From Apostichopus japonicus (taxonomy: Eukaryota > Echinodermata > Holothuroidea > Aspidochirotida > Stichopodidae): a DNA stretch of 64,000 nucleotides. Positions 11,353-23,540 of this stretch are shown here, piece by piece. The stretch is from assembly GCF_037975245.1 (NCBI RefSeq), contig NC_092577.1, positions 11,476,013 through 11,540,012 of the forward strand, in the 5' to 3' direction. Under the pieces are notes generated by a model that saw only the letters and a program-made list of their open reading frames with translations, made no database searches and was not told where the DNA came from. The position numbers were made by a program, and so were the translations under genes. Within the stretch, counting starts at the first letter, position 1. Every line of letters starts with the position of its first letter.

Positions 11353-12031
11353 CCAGGGGCGTATCCAGGATGTTCTAACCCGGGGGCGCGAATTATTATC
11401 TAAGCGGAGCGCCAACATCGGTTGGCGCGGAGCGTACAAGAAAATTTCAGGTTTTGATACCCCCTAGATCACCGGAAATGGCACTTCTCGGGCTTGAAAA
11501 TGACCAACCAGATGTACACTTTTGCCTGAGAACCAAGTATTTCCCAATATATTTTTTTTCCATCCATAACCTTTTTGAAGATTGTAGCCAGTCACACATC
11601 ATGTTCGACCTCATTGCATGTCCTGTGGATTATTGCTTTTGTAGGTGATTCTACGTCACGGCCCACAATATCCGAAAGCCCCACTTTTCAAAGTTTAAAG
11701 CCCATTATTTGTTCAGAATTTGAAAATTCACATTTATCGTGAAGAAAATCACTTCAAAACATATACATAATGTTGCACAAAATTCAATGTATGGACAACC
11801 AATATAGAAAAACCTCCTTCAACCCCTAACAGACCGGTCAAAATTGCTACGAGTAGCGGGAAGTATGATGAAGAATGTTGGTCAGGAAGTTTTCGAAAAT
11901 TCAGACACAGTTAATTTATTGGTGTACAAATATTAAAACCTCTTATAACGGCAATTATAAAACTTCGTTGAAGGAAATGAAAAATAGCAGATATTTCCGA
12001 TATCAGATATTTCGAAACCGAACACTACACA
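11353..12031 (+). mobile_element. hAT-like element, left part, split by another insertion
   Basis: Begins CAGGGGCGTATCCAGG, a hAT-type terminus, followed by the hairpin core (11409-11428) and GTACAAGAAAATTTC. The interior is the reverse match of 4870-5450. It continues after 13687 beyond the nested insertion at 12032. A similar terminus in reverse (CCTGGATACGCGCCTG) lies near 18424-18439. No reliable target duplication was found. Confidence 0.6.
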
Positions 12032-12300
12032 CATAGGCGTAGGAGGCGGGGCTGCAGCCCCTCCCCCCCCCCCCCCCAACCAAACTTGTTCCCCTGAAAA
12101 TTCGGGCAATATGCTGAGAATAAATGAATAGTTTAAAAATTATCTCCTTGGTAATTAAAATAAAGTTCTAAGCCTGGCAGACTAACTGGCCATTACTACT
12201 GTAAAAGAGAGTTATGAGAGAGTTCTCCATCTACATAAGACATTTCGTTGTTTACATTAGCATCCTGCGGATGACTGCGCAACTTTCACGGACCGTACGG

Positions 12301-13366
<1,066 letters not shown>

Positions 13367-13592
13367 ATCTTCCCGCAAGCAGGAACTCGCAAAAGGAGCC
13401 ATGGAGGCTTATAGACTCGCACGCTGACCGAAGCCAATCTCTCGGCACACATCCATTTAACGTCCATGTCGGGAAGTTGTTATTGAACAACACCCTTGCC
13501 AGACGACACACCTTGCTGTCGGCGGGGAATCGAACCGGGGATCTCATGACTGGGAGACGCCGGCGTTAACCACTAGGCTATACACTCCGCCT
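13367..13592 (-). mobile_element. tRNA-derived SINE, full length
   Basis: Read on the minus strand it starts with a tRNA-like head: box A TAGCCTAGTGGTTA (13567-13580) and box B GGTTCGATTCC (13526-13536). The body follows with GACATGGACGTTAAATG, GGCTTCGGTCAGCGTGCGAG and GCGAGTTCCTGCTTGCGGG, then the microsatellite tail. The boxes are internal RNA polymerase III promoter elements. The head does not fold into a complete tRNA with anticodon arm, so it is not annotated as a tRNA gene. Confidence 0.85.
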
Positions 13593-13687
13593 ATTGACAT
13601 TAACATGTTGAACGCGCGAAAATTTTGGTTATATTTTTCGTGCAAGTCGTTACAGCCCCCAAATCCAATTGGGCTCCTACGCCTTTG

Positions 13688-14477
13688 ACTACACACATAG
13701 ACAGTTTTGAGGCTGTTCATTTTTGAACATGCATTTTCATGCTCACTGATATTATGTGATGTCTGCTCTTTGCTTTACAAATTCGAACAGGCGTGTAGCG
13801 AGTAATTTGCCAACGGAAGGGCGAAGCCTGTAGGCAAACTATCTAAGCGAAGCGCCACCATGAGTTGGCGCGAAGCGTACAAGAAAATTTTGGCCGAAAA
13901 AGCCTCCCAGATCGCTGGAAATGACACTTCCCAGTCCTTGTAAGTTGCATCTAAGCATTGTCTATTTTTAAATTACTAGCGATATCATAGAGAAAATTTG
14001 CTCGGGGGGGGGGGTGGGCTGTCGCCCCTTCCCGAAATGCGTCATGTTCCCAGACGACTCGGTCGAGTTCAAGACCAGCCATAGTTGGTTCCATTGCACA
14101 ATTGAACAATTGTTCAAGGCGTCCATACACACACACGCGTTACGCTAGACCATATATAGTATATATATAGATACATTAGTGAGAGAGGAAAAATGGAAAC
14201 GTCAACTAGAGCACCAATGGTGCAGAAGCTCATACCTTTTCGAACTTAAAAATGTAGGGCCCACAAAACTTTATGGCCCACCAAATTTCAGGCCATTTTC
14301 AGATTCCACCAATTTTGGGCCCATGAGGGATACCCCGCCCCTCCGTTAGCAGAATACTGGCCACACCACTGGCTATAATTCCTATTTTCCCCTTTAAATC
14401 CTGTTTTACCCACTCTCTCAAACAATACCACTGACCTACCCTATTAAACTTTCTCCCCTCTACCTGAGCAGACCTGA
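13688..14477. mobile_element. Right part of split hAT-like region with hairpin core, then unassigned DNA
   Basis: Continues the interrupted element after 13687. It holds a further copy of the core hairpin (13852-13871) in the same context as at 6938 and 11409 (AAGCGAAGCGCC and GTACAAGAAAATTTTGG). A poly-G run lies near 14004. From about 14150 to 14477 nothing is recognised. Confidence 0.5.
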
Positions 14478-14499
14478 AGTATGGAACGCGAAAAGGGCA

Positions 14500-14830
14500 A
14501 CCGTATTTCGTTGCCTAAACTAAGTTTGTTTCGTTGCCAAAACTAAGTTTGTTGCTGTCTAAACTAAAGCTGTTGCTGCTAGTTTACCATGTTGCTGTTG
14601 TTCGTTGATGTCTAAACTTACGTTGATGTCTAAAGTCACGTTGACGACTAAACGCGCCTTAATGTCTAAACTCACGTTGATTTATAAACCTTACGGTTGA
14701 TGTCTAAACTCACGTTGATGTCTAAAACTTTCGTTGCTAAGTTAACTTACGGTTGATGTCTAAACTCACGTTGATGTCTACACTTTCGTTGCTATCTAAA
14801 GTTCCGTTGTGAACACATTGTGAACGAACA
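14500..14830 (+). repeat. Subterminal tandem repeats of the inverted-repeat element
   Basis: About 15 irregular copies of a 15-25 bp unit with the core GTTGATGTCTAAACT. The right arm (about 17040-17180) carries fewer copies in reverse. Confidence 0.8.
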
Positions 14831-16377
14831 TCATTCTTTCTTTTCAAAAAAATTATAACAATCAACCGCAAGTTGCTTCCGTGCAGTGCTAACAACATAT
14901 CTATTACAGAGATTTTCATGCTAAATACAGCCAATGATGTTTTCTCAAATTTCCCGAGATTTGTTTGGTTAATAGTCCCTTACCCATTGTCTGCAAACAT
15001 GCTTGCATCTTCAGTGCTCAATGAACGCAAAGTATGATGGTTTAACTATGTAACGCGAAAAGGGGGGGGGGGGGGGTAATCGTTAATGTCATGCCGGATT
15101 TGTAGCAACAGCCATGTAAATATCCTTAACAACCTGATTTGTCGAACAAAATCACGTTGTTAACGATATTTACATGATAGTTAATACAACTCCGAGGACG
15201 TTATTTACATTTATATTGTTAATGTCATATTTGAATAATTGTTTTATCACAGAAAGTTATGAGTTGAGACAATCTATGAATTTTGCGGGAAGCTACCACA
15301 ACATCTCTGATACTGAAAAGGACTTTAAATCTCACAGTATGTTTTGTTCTCTCCATATTGAGAGTTGATAATGTAAAATGTGCATTTATACCACCGTAAT
15401 TTCTTCGTTGCAAACTTGCGTAAAGTTTTGCGGTCCCTTTGACCACGTGCTTCAAGTCATGATTCTGGTGCAACACTAATTCGTGTGCATAAACTACTGC
15501 AGTCATACATCGTCAAAAGTAGTCATTGAAGTTTCGACATTGCGTAAAAATGTTATTTAAATACTATAATTTTCGTGGAGTTGGTTGTTTCCAAATACTG
15601 AAAAGCATCCAGGGTAAATGTTGGATCAGTTGCTCTATGGTTGGATGTAGTCTGCGCTTCGTGAGTAACAAGAGGGGCACAGTATTGAAGTACGTAGGCA
15701 ATATGACTCACAGAACTAGTTTACTAAACCCGCCAAGCAAGTTCATTCGTAACACCAATCCAGTTCGGAGTTTCGATTTACTAAAGGGATTGTGTTGTAA
15801 ATGGAATATACACAAACCTCGCTCAGCATTGTTAAGAATTTTAGACCAAAAAACCCGCTAACATGTTATGCAAGAAACGAATCATCCAAGATACACTCGA
15901 GTTTTGACTAAGGCTATGTGTTGTAGGTAAGGTGATATGATCTTTTCTCCACAAATTTTCAGGATATGCGCATGTGCAATTGAAACTCCGAAGTTTGAAC
16001 AGGCCTAATACAAATTGCGTGGAATTTAGCGAGATATGCACACTATATTTTCGGGGATATTTGAAGAGTTGGGGTAGCTGGTGAAATCGCTGCAGGTCAA
16101 AGCATCGAGGTACTATATACGGAGTTGGAGAGGAGGAAAGAGTGGCAGGGCAGGCGAAATGAAGGTCGGACGGCCGCCCTTGTAAAACAGCGCAGCTAGG
16201 GCACTGGATGGCATCCGCCATATATATATATATATTGTGTAGAGAATTCACAAAGTACAGGCAGTGATAAGATCGCATCTTCTCAACTATAAACACTAGT
16301 AAAAGTATAGGTCATATAATAAACGCAATTGGTGTTCGATCGGGACGAAAACATTTGTTTTTAGTAATATTACTGTC

Positions 16378-16650
16378 ATTCGTTTTACTTGATTGCCGAC
16401 ATTCACAACATATCCAGACATCATGTAATGGTTCAATAATTCAATTTTAAGTACAGTATTTTATGCTGGCATTTTGTCTCGACACTCGTTTTACTTGATT
16501 ACCGACATTCCCAGATTATCTCTACACATTGTTGGAGGGGCTCAATGAAATCAGTTTAAAAATGCAGTATTTTTATGCTGGTACTTTGTCTAGACACTCG
16601 ACGTTGTACTTGATTTCCGACATTCACAGCGTATATGCATAGCCTATAAG
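16378..16650 (+). repeat. Tandem repeat, about 112-bp unit, 2.4 copies
   Basis: TTTTACTTGATTGCCGACATTC starts near 16383 and recurs with changes near 16492 and 16609, each followed in the first two units by TATGCTGG and TTTGTCT(c/a)GACACTCG. Confidence 0.8.
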
Positions 16651-16789
16651 TATAACATTATAACATTTTAAAAGTTGTTTACCGTGCAGCCTCCTATTCG
16701 TATGAGTTGTACTAACGCACATGTTATCTGATAGGCTGGCTGTGGGAGATACGGTAGCTTATAAAACAAGGTTTCCACAAGTTTGCGTT

Positions 16790-17010
16790 TGGTGACTCCA
16801 AATGGACTTGGACCTCCAAGACCCCTATTGTTTTTGGTGCAGGTGTGTATAGCCACGTACAATAGACTGACCTGTGTTTATTTCATGTATCAAAATGGTG
16901 GTTCGGGCCATTTCTATAGTAACAGCTAGTTCTGCTTATACTAACACCTTTCTAGTGTACTGAAGTCATCGAAACCTCAATGCATTTTGCATTCTGGTTT
17001 ACATTACACG
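16790..17010 (-). repeat. Dispersed repeat related to 62810-63010
   Basis: The reverse complement shares CAAAATGCATTGAGGTTTC, the GGCC(a/c)GAA(c)CCACCATTTTGAT region and GGTCAGTCTATTGTACGTGG with the repeat near 62835-62990. No gene is evident. Confidence 0.7.
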
Positions 17011-17204
17011 GTTGAGCAATTTTGAACAGCGCCGATAGCAACAACGTAAGTTTAGACTATGACGTATGTTTAGACAACGGAAGTTAAAATAACAACGTGA
17101 GTTTGAGCAACAACGTGGTAAAACAGCAGCAACAACTTTAGTTTAGACTGCAACAAACTTAGTTTAGACAACGAAATATGGTTGCCTTTTTCGCGTTCCA
17201 TACT

Positions 17205-17600
17205 GAAGCACTCCTTGCCAAAATTTTGGCTGGCTGCCTACATACTTCAGGCTCAAAGACTTCTAAGAATCGGCAAGTGCTAATTGGCTATAGGGCTCTC
17301 ATGCTTACAGTTCAACAGTTAATAACAACTCCCAGTCCTGCTTTAATTCCACTAACAGCCTCTACAGAGCTTAACCACAAATGTAAACAAACACTGCAGA
17401 GACTGGGAGACAAATTAAAGGAGCTTTGGCAAAAGGTGAAGGCTCAGATTTTTTTAAACAATTGGGATTCATTGTAAATAATTAACTTTTGACCAACAAT
17501 TATTAGGCATCATCTTATTCATACACAATCCAACAATCATCAGTTCAACTTTGTATATGATCCATCAAAAACTTGAGGAGATTGAGATTTTTGAAAATAT
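17205..17600. other. Unassigned DNA with one 99-codon open frame
   Basis: A + strand frame from 17178 to 17477 encodes a mildly basic peptide without recognisable domain, signal peptide or membrane segment. It overlaps the end of the inverted-repeat element. I do not regard it as a supported gene. Confidence 0.3.
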
Positions 17601-18119
17601 TACAAAGAATGACCCCTGATGACCCCCTAAATGACATTTGACCTCAATTTTCCGAGCACCCCTCATAACCCTCATCCCGAGGAACGTTGTGACCAAGTTT
17701 CATTATAACTGGCCATACACTGTACGAACAGAAGCAATTTGAAATATAGGGCGGCGGCCCGGGCCACAAAAAAACCCCTAGTTGATCTTTGATCTCAAAT
17801 TCATGAACACCCTGAAGGTAAAACTTCCATAGTACTATCGTGACAAACCCTCAACATTGTTCCATGGAATATGTAGGAGAAGAAGCATTTTGCGTATTTC
17901 CACAAAATGGCCCATTACGGCCCACAGGTGACCATTGACCCCAATTTCGGACCATCTCTGATGGCCCTATACCCAATGGTCCTTGTGTCCAAGTTTCATG
18001 AAATTCCATTAAATACTGCGTGAGTGGGAGCGGTTTTACCAATTAATGACGGATAGAGTGATAGAGTGATAGACGCCGCACTGTAACAATAGCTCACACC
18101 AGCATGCTGGTATGAGCTA
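17600..18119 (+). repeat. Dispersed repeat with terminal palindrome
   Basis: Starts with the TGACC-rich word pattern (GACCCCTGATGACCCCC, GACATTTGACCTC) and includes the segments CCAAGTTTCAT and AAATGGCCCATTACGGCCC. It ends in a 30-bp near-perfect palindrome at 18090-18119 (14 of 15 pairs; arms TAGCTCA/TGAGCTA around CCAGCATGCTGG). I recall related dispersed repeats ending in an AGCTCA palindrome from several marine invertebrates; exact family not established. Confidence 0.75.
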
Positions 18120-18234
18120 AAAATGGAGTTGTCGGTGTAAGGGGTAGGGTGAGGCCCACGTCCCCTGTGTAATCTTCGATCTGTCACTGGCTACCCTGTG
18201 TATATAATAGGGATCAGCGCTGTAATTATGACTG

Positions 18235-18440
18235 TTCCTCTTTCTCTTCCCGAGGTCTTGGCGTTTATCTTCTACTTCCTCCTTTTCTCCTTTTTCTCTC
18301 TTTCTTCTTTTTCTTTTCCCTTCCTTCCTCTCCTCCTTTTCTTTTTTCTCCCTCTTTTTCCCTTTTTTCTTCTTTTTTTTCTCTCCTCTTTTCCTTACCC
18401 GGGGGGCGCGCGCCCCCAACGCCCCCTGGATACGCGCCTG
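18235..18440. repeat. Pyrimidine-rich tract ending in a hAT-type terminus
   Basis: Bases 18237-18396 are nearly all C and T. They are followed by GGGGGGCGCGCGCCCCC and CCCCCTGGATACGCGCCTG, the reverse of the terminus at 11353. Probably the right end of a hAT-like element whose left end is not assigned. Confidence 0.6.
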
Positions 18441-18569
18441 GTAACTATTAATTTACTATTTGTTATAGTGACACTATTCTGTATTATTAATCTCCGAACA
18501 ATTCAGGCTTATTGCGGCTTACCATTTTCAAGTTTTCTTCTGAGTAATTTTACTTGATGATTTGTTATG

Positions 18570-18775
18570 TTATGTTAGTTTTTGTATAGCGCTTTATGTG
18601 GCACAGCCATCTCATAGCGCTTTGAATCCCTGGTCATCAGGCTGGCTGCTGAGAATCCAGCGCACACAGCTTAGTTACCTCACAGGTACCAATTTATACA
18701 CCTGAATGGATAGGGGCAGTCGAGATAAAAGTGCCTTGCCCAAGGACACAACATAACAGGATTATATATAAAACA
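18570..18775 (+). repeat. Dispersed repeat with AGCGCTTT motifs
   Basis: TTTGTATAGCGCTTTATG, CATAGCGCTTTGAA and GTGCCTTGCCCAAGGACAC are diagnostic words of a repeat widespread in aquatic animals. It encodes no protein; the small frames across it are accidental. Confidence 0.65.
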
Positions 18776-19370
18776 AAAGCATTAGCTACTCGGCCTCCAC
18801 GCTCCTCTTGTTTTGCTTATTCTAAGCTATTTTTTCCTGTAAGTGCACGCCATTTTAGGATGGGAGGAGCAGAAGGGAGGGGCGGGGCAAGCACAACCAC
18901 GGTCCACCCCTCTAGTTTGGTGTGCATGATCATAATCCATACCCCCCATGCATTGTTTCATGGACCGCTGGGCTATCATAGTCAAACCCGGTTACGGTGT
19001 AGCCCGTTACACCAACAGAATTGCCTGTAAGGTTTCATAATAGTATGTACGATTGTATGAAACATAAGTAAAGAAAGAGGCTTGAGACCACGACGTCAGT
19101 ACCATTTGAAAAAACCTATTCTCTGGACATTCTGTTTGCAAAAAGAATGATGATAATCTAAGAAATCAATTTAATTTTCCCTAGTAATAATAACGTTTCA
19201 TATCAGAATAATAATCTGATATATCAGAAAAATAATCTGATATACCAGATTAAGAAAATTGTCTTTCATAGCCCTAATGGGCTTTCGTACTACGTAGTTC
19301 ACCAGCTAAAGGTCCGCTTGGTTAACGGGCTCGCGGGGTGGGGGGGGGGGGGTGGGCTGGGGCATATTCT
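18776..19370. other. Unassigned DNA with clustered short palindromes
   Basis: Around 19198-19255 the words TATCAG and CTGATA alternate four times, giving two or three small hairpins in tandem. A G-run begins near 19338. No gene was seen. Confidence 0.5.
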
Positions 19371-19374
19371 GGTT

Positions 19375-19730
19375 TAGTTCGGGTAGTAACCTGGGTGAGG
19401 AATCTGTGCTGGTGTATTTGTGCGGGTAGAGTTTTCCCGGAGGTAATTGCTGGGGGTGGGGTTAATTGTCCTCGGGGCATTTGTCCTCGTTGATGTATGT
19501 CCGGGGGTAGTTGTCCCGGGGGTAGCTGTCTGGGGGGTACTTATCCTCGGGGGTATTTGTCCTCGGTGGTGTATGTCCGGGGGGTATTTGTCCCGGGGGT
19601 AGTTGTCCTCGGAGGTATTCGTCCTCGGGGGTTTTTGTCCGGGGGGTGATTGTCCGGGGGTACTTGTCCCGGGGGTATGAGTCCGGGGGTATATGTCTGG
19701 GGGTATTTGTCCGGGGGGGTATTTGTCCGG
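19375..19730 (-). repeat. Minisatellite, right arm (GGGGTATTTGTCCGG)n
   Basis: About 20 imperfect units of 14-18 bp, the same family as 10775-11045 but reversed. G-runs of 4-7 are spaced by about 8-11 bases on the + strand. Confidence 0.9.
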
Positions 19731-20126
19731 CAACCGTTTCAGAGAATATTCCATTTGTGGAGGTGAGCCCCTCTTGAATGTAGACCATTGCATAGGCTAA
19801 TATGTTCTTAACGAGATATAGCAACTAACTGAGGTATTTATGACAGGAATTTACTAAAACAATGAATGAAGAATTACAAATTAAATATTGAAAAAGAATC
19901 GCGTTGTACACGCACCTCTAGCTGTACCTGACTATCTATCAAATTAAATAATGTGAGATAAATGATAAGGTTAAATTTATTTTTCATATACAATTCTGTA
20001 TATAATTACTTTAAAGGAATATATCAATATACACTCTAAGGTTGTTTTGTTTGTAAATGTTTACTTTTTTGGAATGGTATTCCATCCAACTGTACAGTTG
20101 ATAAAGTATAAACATTCAAATTTAGA
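19731..20126 (+). pseudogene. 3' flank of TRIM pseudogene 1, displaced by 9 kb
   Basis: GAATATTCCATTTGTGGAGG, GCATAGGCTAATATG and ATGACAGGAATTTACTAAAAC match the DNA 200-350 bp downstream of the TRIM stop codons at 35440, 43400 and 61000. It therefore marks the far side of the composite insertion. It ends at the M1/M2 junction (TTTAGAAAGAAATAACCCG at 20126). Confidence 0.8.
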
Positions 20127-21045
20127 AAGAAATAACCCGACCACTGCCGCATCCTACCCTGTCCCCTCCCTTACCCCATCATACTTTTAGTCTAACCTGT
20201 AATGTATCCATTGTTAAGTGCAAACCTAAGTCCGTGCCACTCGGCCACAGTGATTCTACTGGTGTGAATGCGTATTAATGGCATTGTATAACTGTCAATG
20301 TATTTTGGTAGGGCGACATCGATTTCAAGTTCCGCTTTCCTAGTGCTCTTCATGCATGGAAGTCACAATATCCCTCTCTCCTCCTCTCTTAAGGACCCCA
20401 ATATATTGAAAGGTGCGTCACTCGTAAATTAACTGTATACTCTATACTAACCTGTAATGTATCCATTGTTCAGTGCAGACCTAAGTCTGTGCCACTCGGC
20501 CTCAGTGATTCTACTGGTGTGAATGCGTATTAATGGCATTGTATAACTGTCAATGAGAGCGTATTACGCACGTGTAATACTTGTACAGAGTGCACATTTG
20601 TGCTTTTAAATCTGAAAATGTACATGGAATTACCACATTTTATAGGCAATATTCGCACAAAACACAAATAAAATGATGAATTACGTATATTTGCTGTAAC
20701 TTGACAGTATACGTAAAGCCAATTTGATAATTTCTTAGGCCCAAAGACTGCATTAACACAATTTTTGCAGACCTGTACTCATTCTCTCACTCCGCCTGCT
20801 TTGAGAGTGGAACATTTTCAGAAACTAAACAGAGTTATTACGTTTTATTTTGGTAAATTAAACAGTGCGAAGCATCTACGCATTACGGAACAGGAAAGTA
20901 ATTTTGCAAATTTTGTCTAAAATTATGCAAAAAAGGCAAACCCATTCTTTTGGTGCAAATGTTCAACTGGAGAAATTTGGTACACAGTAATTTTTGGCTT
21001 AAATCATAAAATGTTTCCTTCTAAAATGTTAACCAAAAATACTTC
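20127..21045. repeat. Head of module M2, with about 250-bp tandem duplication
   Basis: Matches M3 48068-48133 plus 50084-50930; from about 20855 it also matches M4 (63710 onward). AACCTGTAATGTATCCATTG occurs at about 20198 and 20450, defining two units that carry GATTCTACTGGTGTGAATGC. Unassigned otherwise. Confidence 0.75.
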
Positions 21046-21208
21046 TTTTCAGAATATAATAGAATACAACAGAATATAACAGAATATAACCTTTTCAAAC
21101 TGAACTGAACCTTTAACACGTAGACGATACTTGAAAATTTCCAGACAATCGGTAAATATGAGTAAGAGAAACAACTCTTGATTGGTTAAGCAGCTATATA
21201 CCCAATAG

Positions 21209-22285
21209 TGTTACGAGGGCCCATTGTAGCCTAACGCTAGTCACTGCTAGTGAGGAACCTAATGTTATAATATAGAAAGTATTGAAATTGCCTACGTGAT
21301 AAATCAGTATTTGAGAAATTAGGTCGGTTTACCGTGTCAGAATGTTATAATACACGATTGTTCTGGTATATTCCTCATGATGACTCGCTGGTCTCGGGTT
21401 AACGTCGGTTTACGTGAAATCGCGTGTAAGCTGTGCAATCTTCGTGGATTCTCTGGAATGTTCGCGAGATATGCAAAGGACTTCCAAGAATAGAGAAACT
21501 GGGTCAAGTGCATCGAGAAAGATCTGGAGGATTCTTGACATGGCGAATCGTATATAAACCCGCCCAGATCGGAGAGTTTCTCAGTTTCTGAACGAATACA
21601 AGCGACGACACATATTATACCATTCCACTATATATCGTCAGTGCTCAACTACCAGTAGTTTCTGAGGGATTGAGATATCGATAACAAGATTGATTCTACA
21701 CTTCCATTCAGAAGTTTGAAGAGGACTTTGCTGTGAAAGTACAGTGTGCCAGTCTTTATTTCGGAGAAGGTGAAGAATTTCTGTCTCCGTTGAGGAAGTT
21801 CGTTACGCCAGGAGCTGGTGGCTATAAAGCTGATTTTGGACTGACTCGGGTAATATTTAGTCGCCGGGAGTTCGACTTGTGCTTCAATGTGGCTGGAAGT
21901 CCGTCTTCTATTTGGAGCATCGCCGGAAAGAAGGTGACTGCTGTTTCTGGGATCGCGAGAAACTTCGTCGAGGACCAGTGAATTTCGCGGTACAACGGAC
22001 CGAGAATCGTCGTCATCAAGGTCGTGGCCGCTGAGGGATATCGCCGTTGGAAGAGACCAGCGTGTTTTGAAGTGTATCCTATCTTGTTAAGTTTGTGAGT
22101 AATTTTCTATATATTTGTAATTACCGTTTGTTGTTGTTGGTTCAGACTCCATTGTTCAATATAGTTTACGTTCTCATTCGAATTCTCTAGACTCGTTAAT
22201 TTGTCTGTGTTCCTTACGGAAACGAACCCAGGCTTGTGTCTCGTTAAAAATTAAGTATCGAGACCTCTCGCATTCCAACGTAACA
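21209..22285 (+). mobile_element. Solo LTR (retrotransposon long terminal repeat)
   Basis: Starts TGTTACGAGGG and ends CAACGTAACA, giving a perfect 7-bp TGTTACG/CGTAACA terminal inversion. It is flanked by ATAG on both sides (21205-21208 and 22286-22289). M1 and M3 lack the 1077 bp at this site. A TATA box, TATATAAAC, is at 21551. The size, TG...CA ends, internal promoter and lack of gag/pol identify a solo LTR, probably Ty3/gypsy-like, made by recombination between two LTRs. The 82-codon frame at 21733-21981 is inside the LTR. Confidence 0.88.
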
Positions 22286-22317
22286 ATAGATATCAATATA
22301 CATAATATATCAACCCC

Positions 22318-23440
22318 AAATCCGAACACACTGAAACCCGTTGTGGTGTTCCGCAGGGCTCAATATTAGGACCACTGTTATTCATGATATATGTCAATGA
22401 CATTTACCAAGTGTCATAAATTGCTACTACTATTTTGATTGCCGATGATACCTGTATATTCTTCGAGTTCAAAAACGCACATAGAATACATGATATACTG
22501 TCTCTACTGAATTGAATACATTTTCTAACTAGTTTGCTGCTAACAAGTTATCATTTACTTTAGACAAAACAAACTATATACTATTTAATGGAAGAAAGGA
22601 CACATAATTGAAATAATGACATCTTAATGGACGGTAAAAACTTAAGGAAGCATCAACTACTAAATTTCTAGGGATTACTATTGGTAGTATATACTTTCAT
22701 GGAGTGACCATATTACAAAAGGTTGTTCCAGCGTCGTAAGAGGTATTGGAATTTTAGCATAGCTAAAATATTTCCTCCCCAGAATATACTCAGAATGCTT
22801 TATCGAACTTAAATAGCACTGCATTTATGATACTGCCTGATTATTTGGTCTGGTACAAATAGTTCACCTTTAAGCCACTACAAAAGTGTGCAATACATCA
22901 TATATCTCACGCAGCATCGCGTGAACATACTACTTACTAGCCCATTTTTTGTAAGAAACTCGATTTATTGAGATTAGATGATATCATAAAAGTTAATTTT
23001 GCGACATTTGCATACAAGGTTTGGAATGGTTTATTACCAAAAAGGTTTCCGAAATTTTATAAATAGCAACCGAGAGTTCCATAATCATAATGCAAGAACG
23101 GCTAGCAACGCACATTATAACTAATATTATGCACGCACTATTATGCTTAGCATAATAAACTGTGCAATCTAAACATGGAACTCACTACCAAATGCTTTGA
23201 AAACTAAGAAACCAAGCTCCATACTTAGAAAATGCCTTATCAAAGAAATTATGATTTCTTATTAACTATGAATTAGTGGTAACTGAAACATATACATATT
23301 ATTATCAATATTTTCACTTTTTTTCTCTCTTCTCTCTTGGAGTATTCTGTGTTGTTAAGCAAGTATAGGCTTTTCAGCAGACTTCCCTATACCTTGCAAA
23401 TATTTACGTGAAAATACAAATACATACACAAACTATGAAG
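22318..23440 (+). mobile_element. Degraded LINE reverse-transcriptase relic (M2)
   Basis: Same relic as in M1: [20 protein letters not shown], then IADDTCIFF. It lacks the nested fragment: the sequence reads straight through TTTAGACAAAACAAACTATA (near 22560), giving the empty site. Many stops; inactive. Confidence 0.85.
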
Positions 23441-23540
23441 CAGAATGCAAACATGCATTGTGGTTTCGATGATGTAACATGTGAGCAGTTTTCATCATAA
23501 ATCTGACCTAATGTATAGTGAGGATGTACATGTTTCCAAG

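Larger units (their letters stand above)
14478..17204. mobile_element. 2.7-kb element with long inverted repeats (foldback type)
   Basis: AGTATGGAACGCGAAAAG at the left is matched in reverse at 17204. Over the first 54 bp 51 positions agree, and similarity continues at lower level for about 170 bp through tandem copies of GTTGATGTCTAAACTCAC-like units. Flanks share GA, or alternatively TA inside the repeat, so the target duplication is ambiguous. Internal frames at 15526-15861 and elsewhere match no family I recognise. A partial second terminus (TGTAACGCGAAAAGG plus G15) lies at about 15049. Confidence 0.75.

Noticed and set aside
13519-13592. Possible tRNA gene on the minus strand
   Set aside because: Boxes A and B are present, but the sequence continues into a SINE body and tail and lacks a proper cloverleaf.
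17178-17477. 99-codon frame as a small gene
   Set aside because: Overlaps a transposon end, has no domain and no homologous copy in the window.
18117-18419. Lysine-rich minus-strand frame and its leucine/phenylalanine-rich complement
   Set aside because: Both are translations of a C/T-rich low-complexity tract.
21733-21981. 82-codon open frame
   Set aside because: Lies wholly inside a solo LTR; no domain, and LTR leader sequence is a sufficient explanation.
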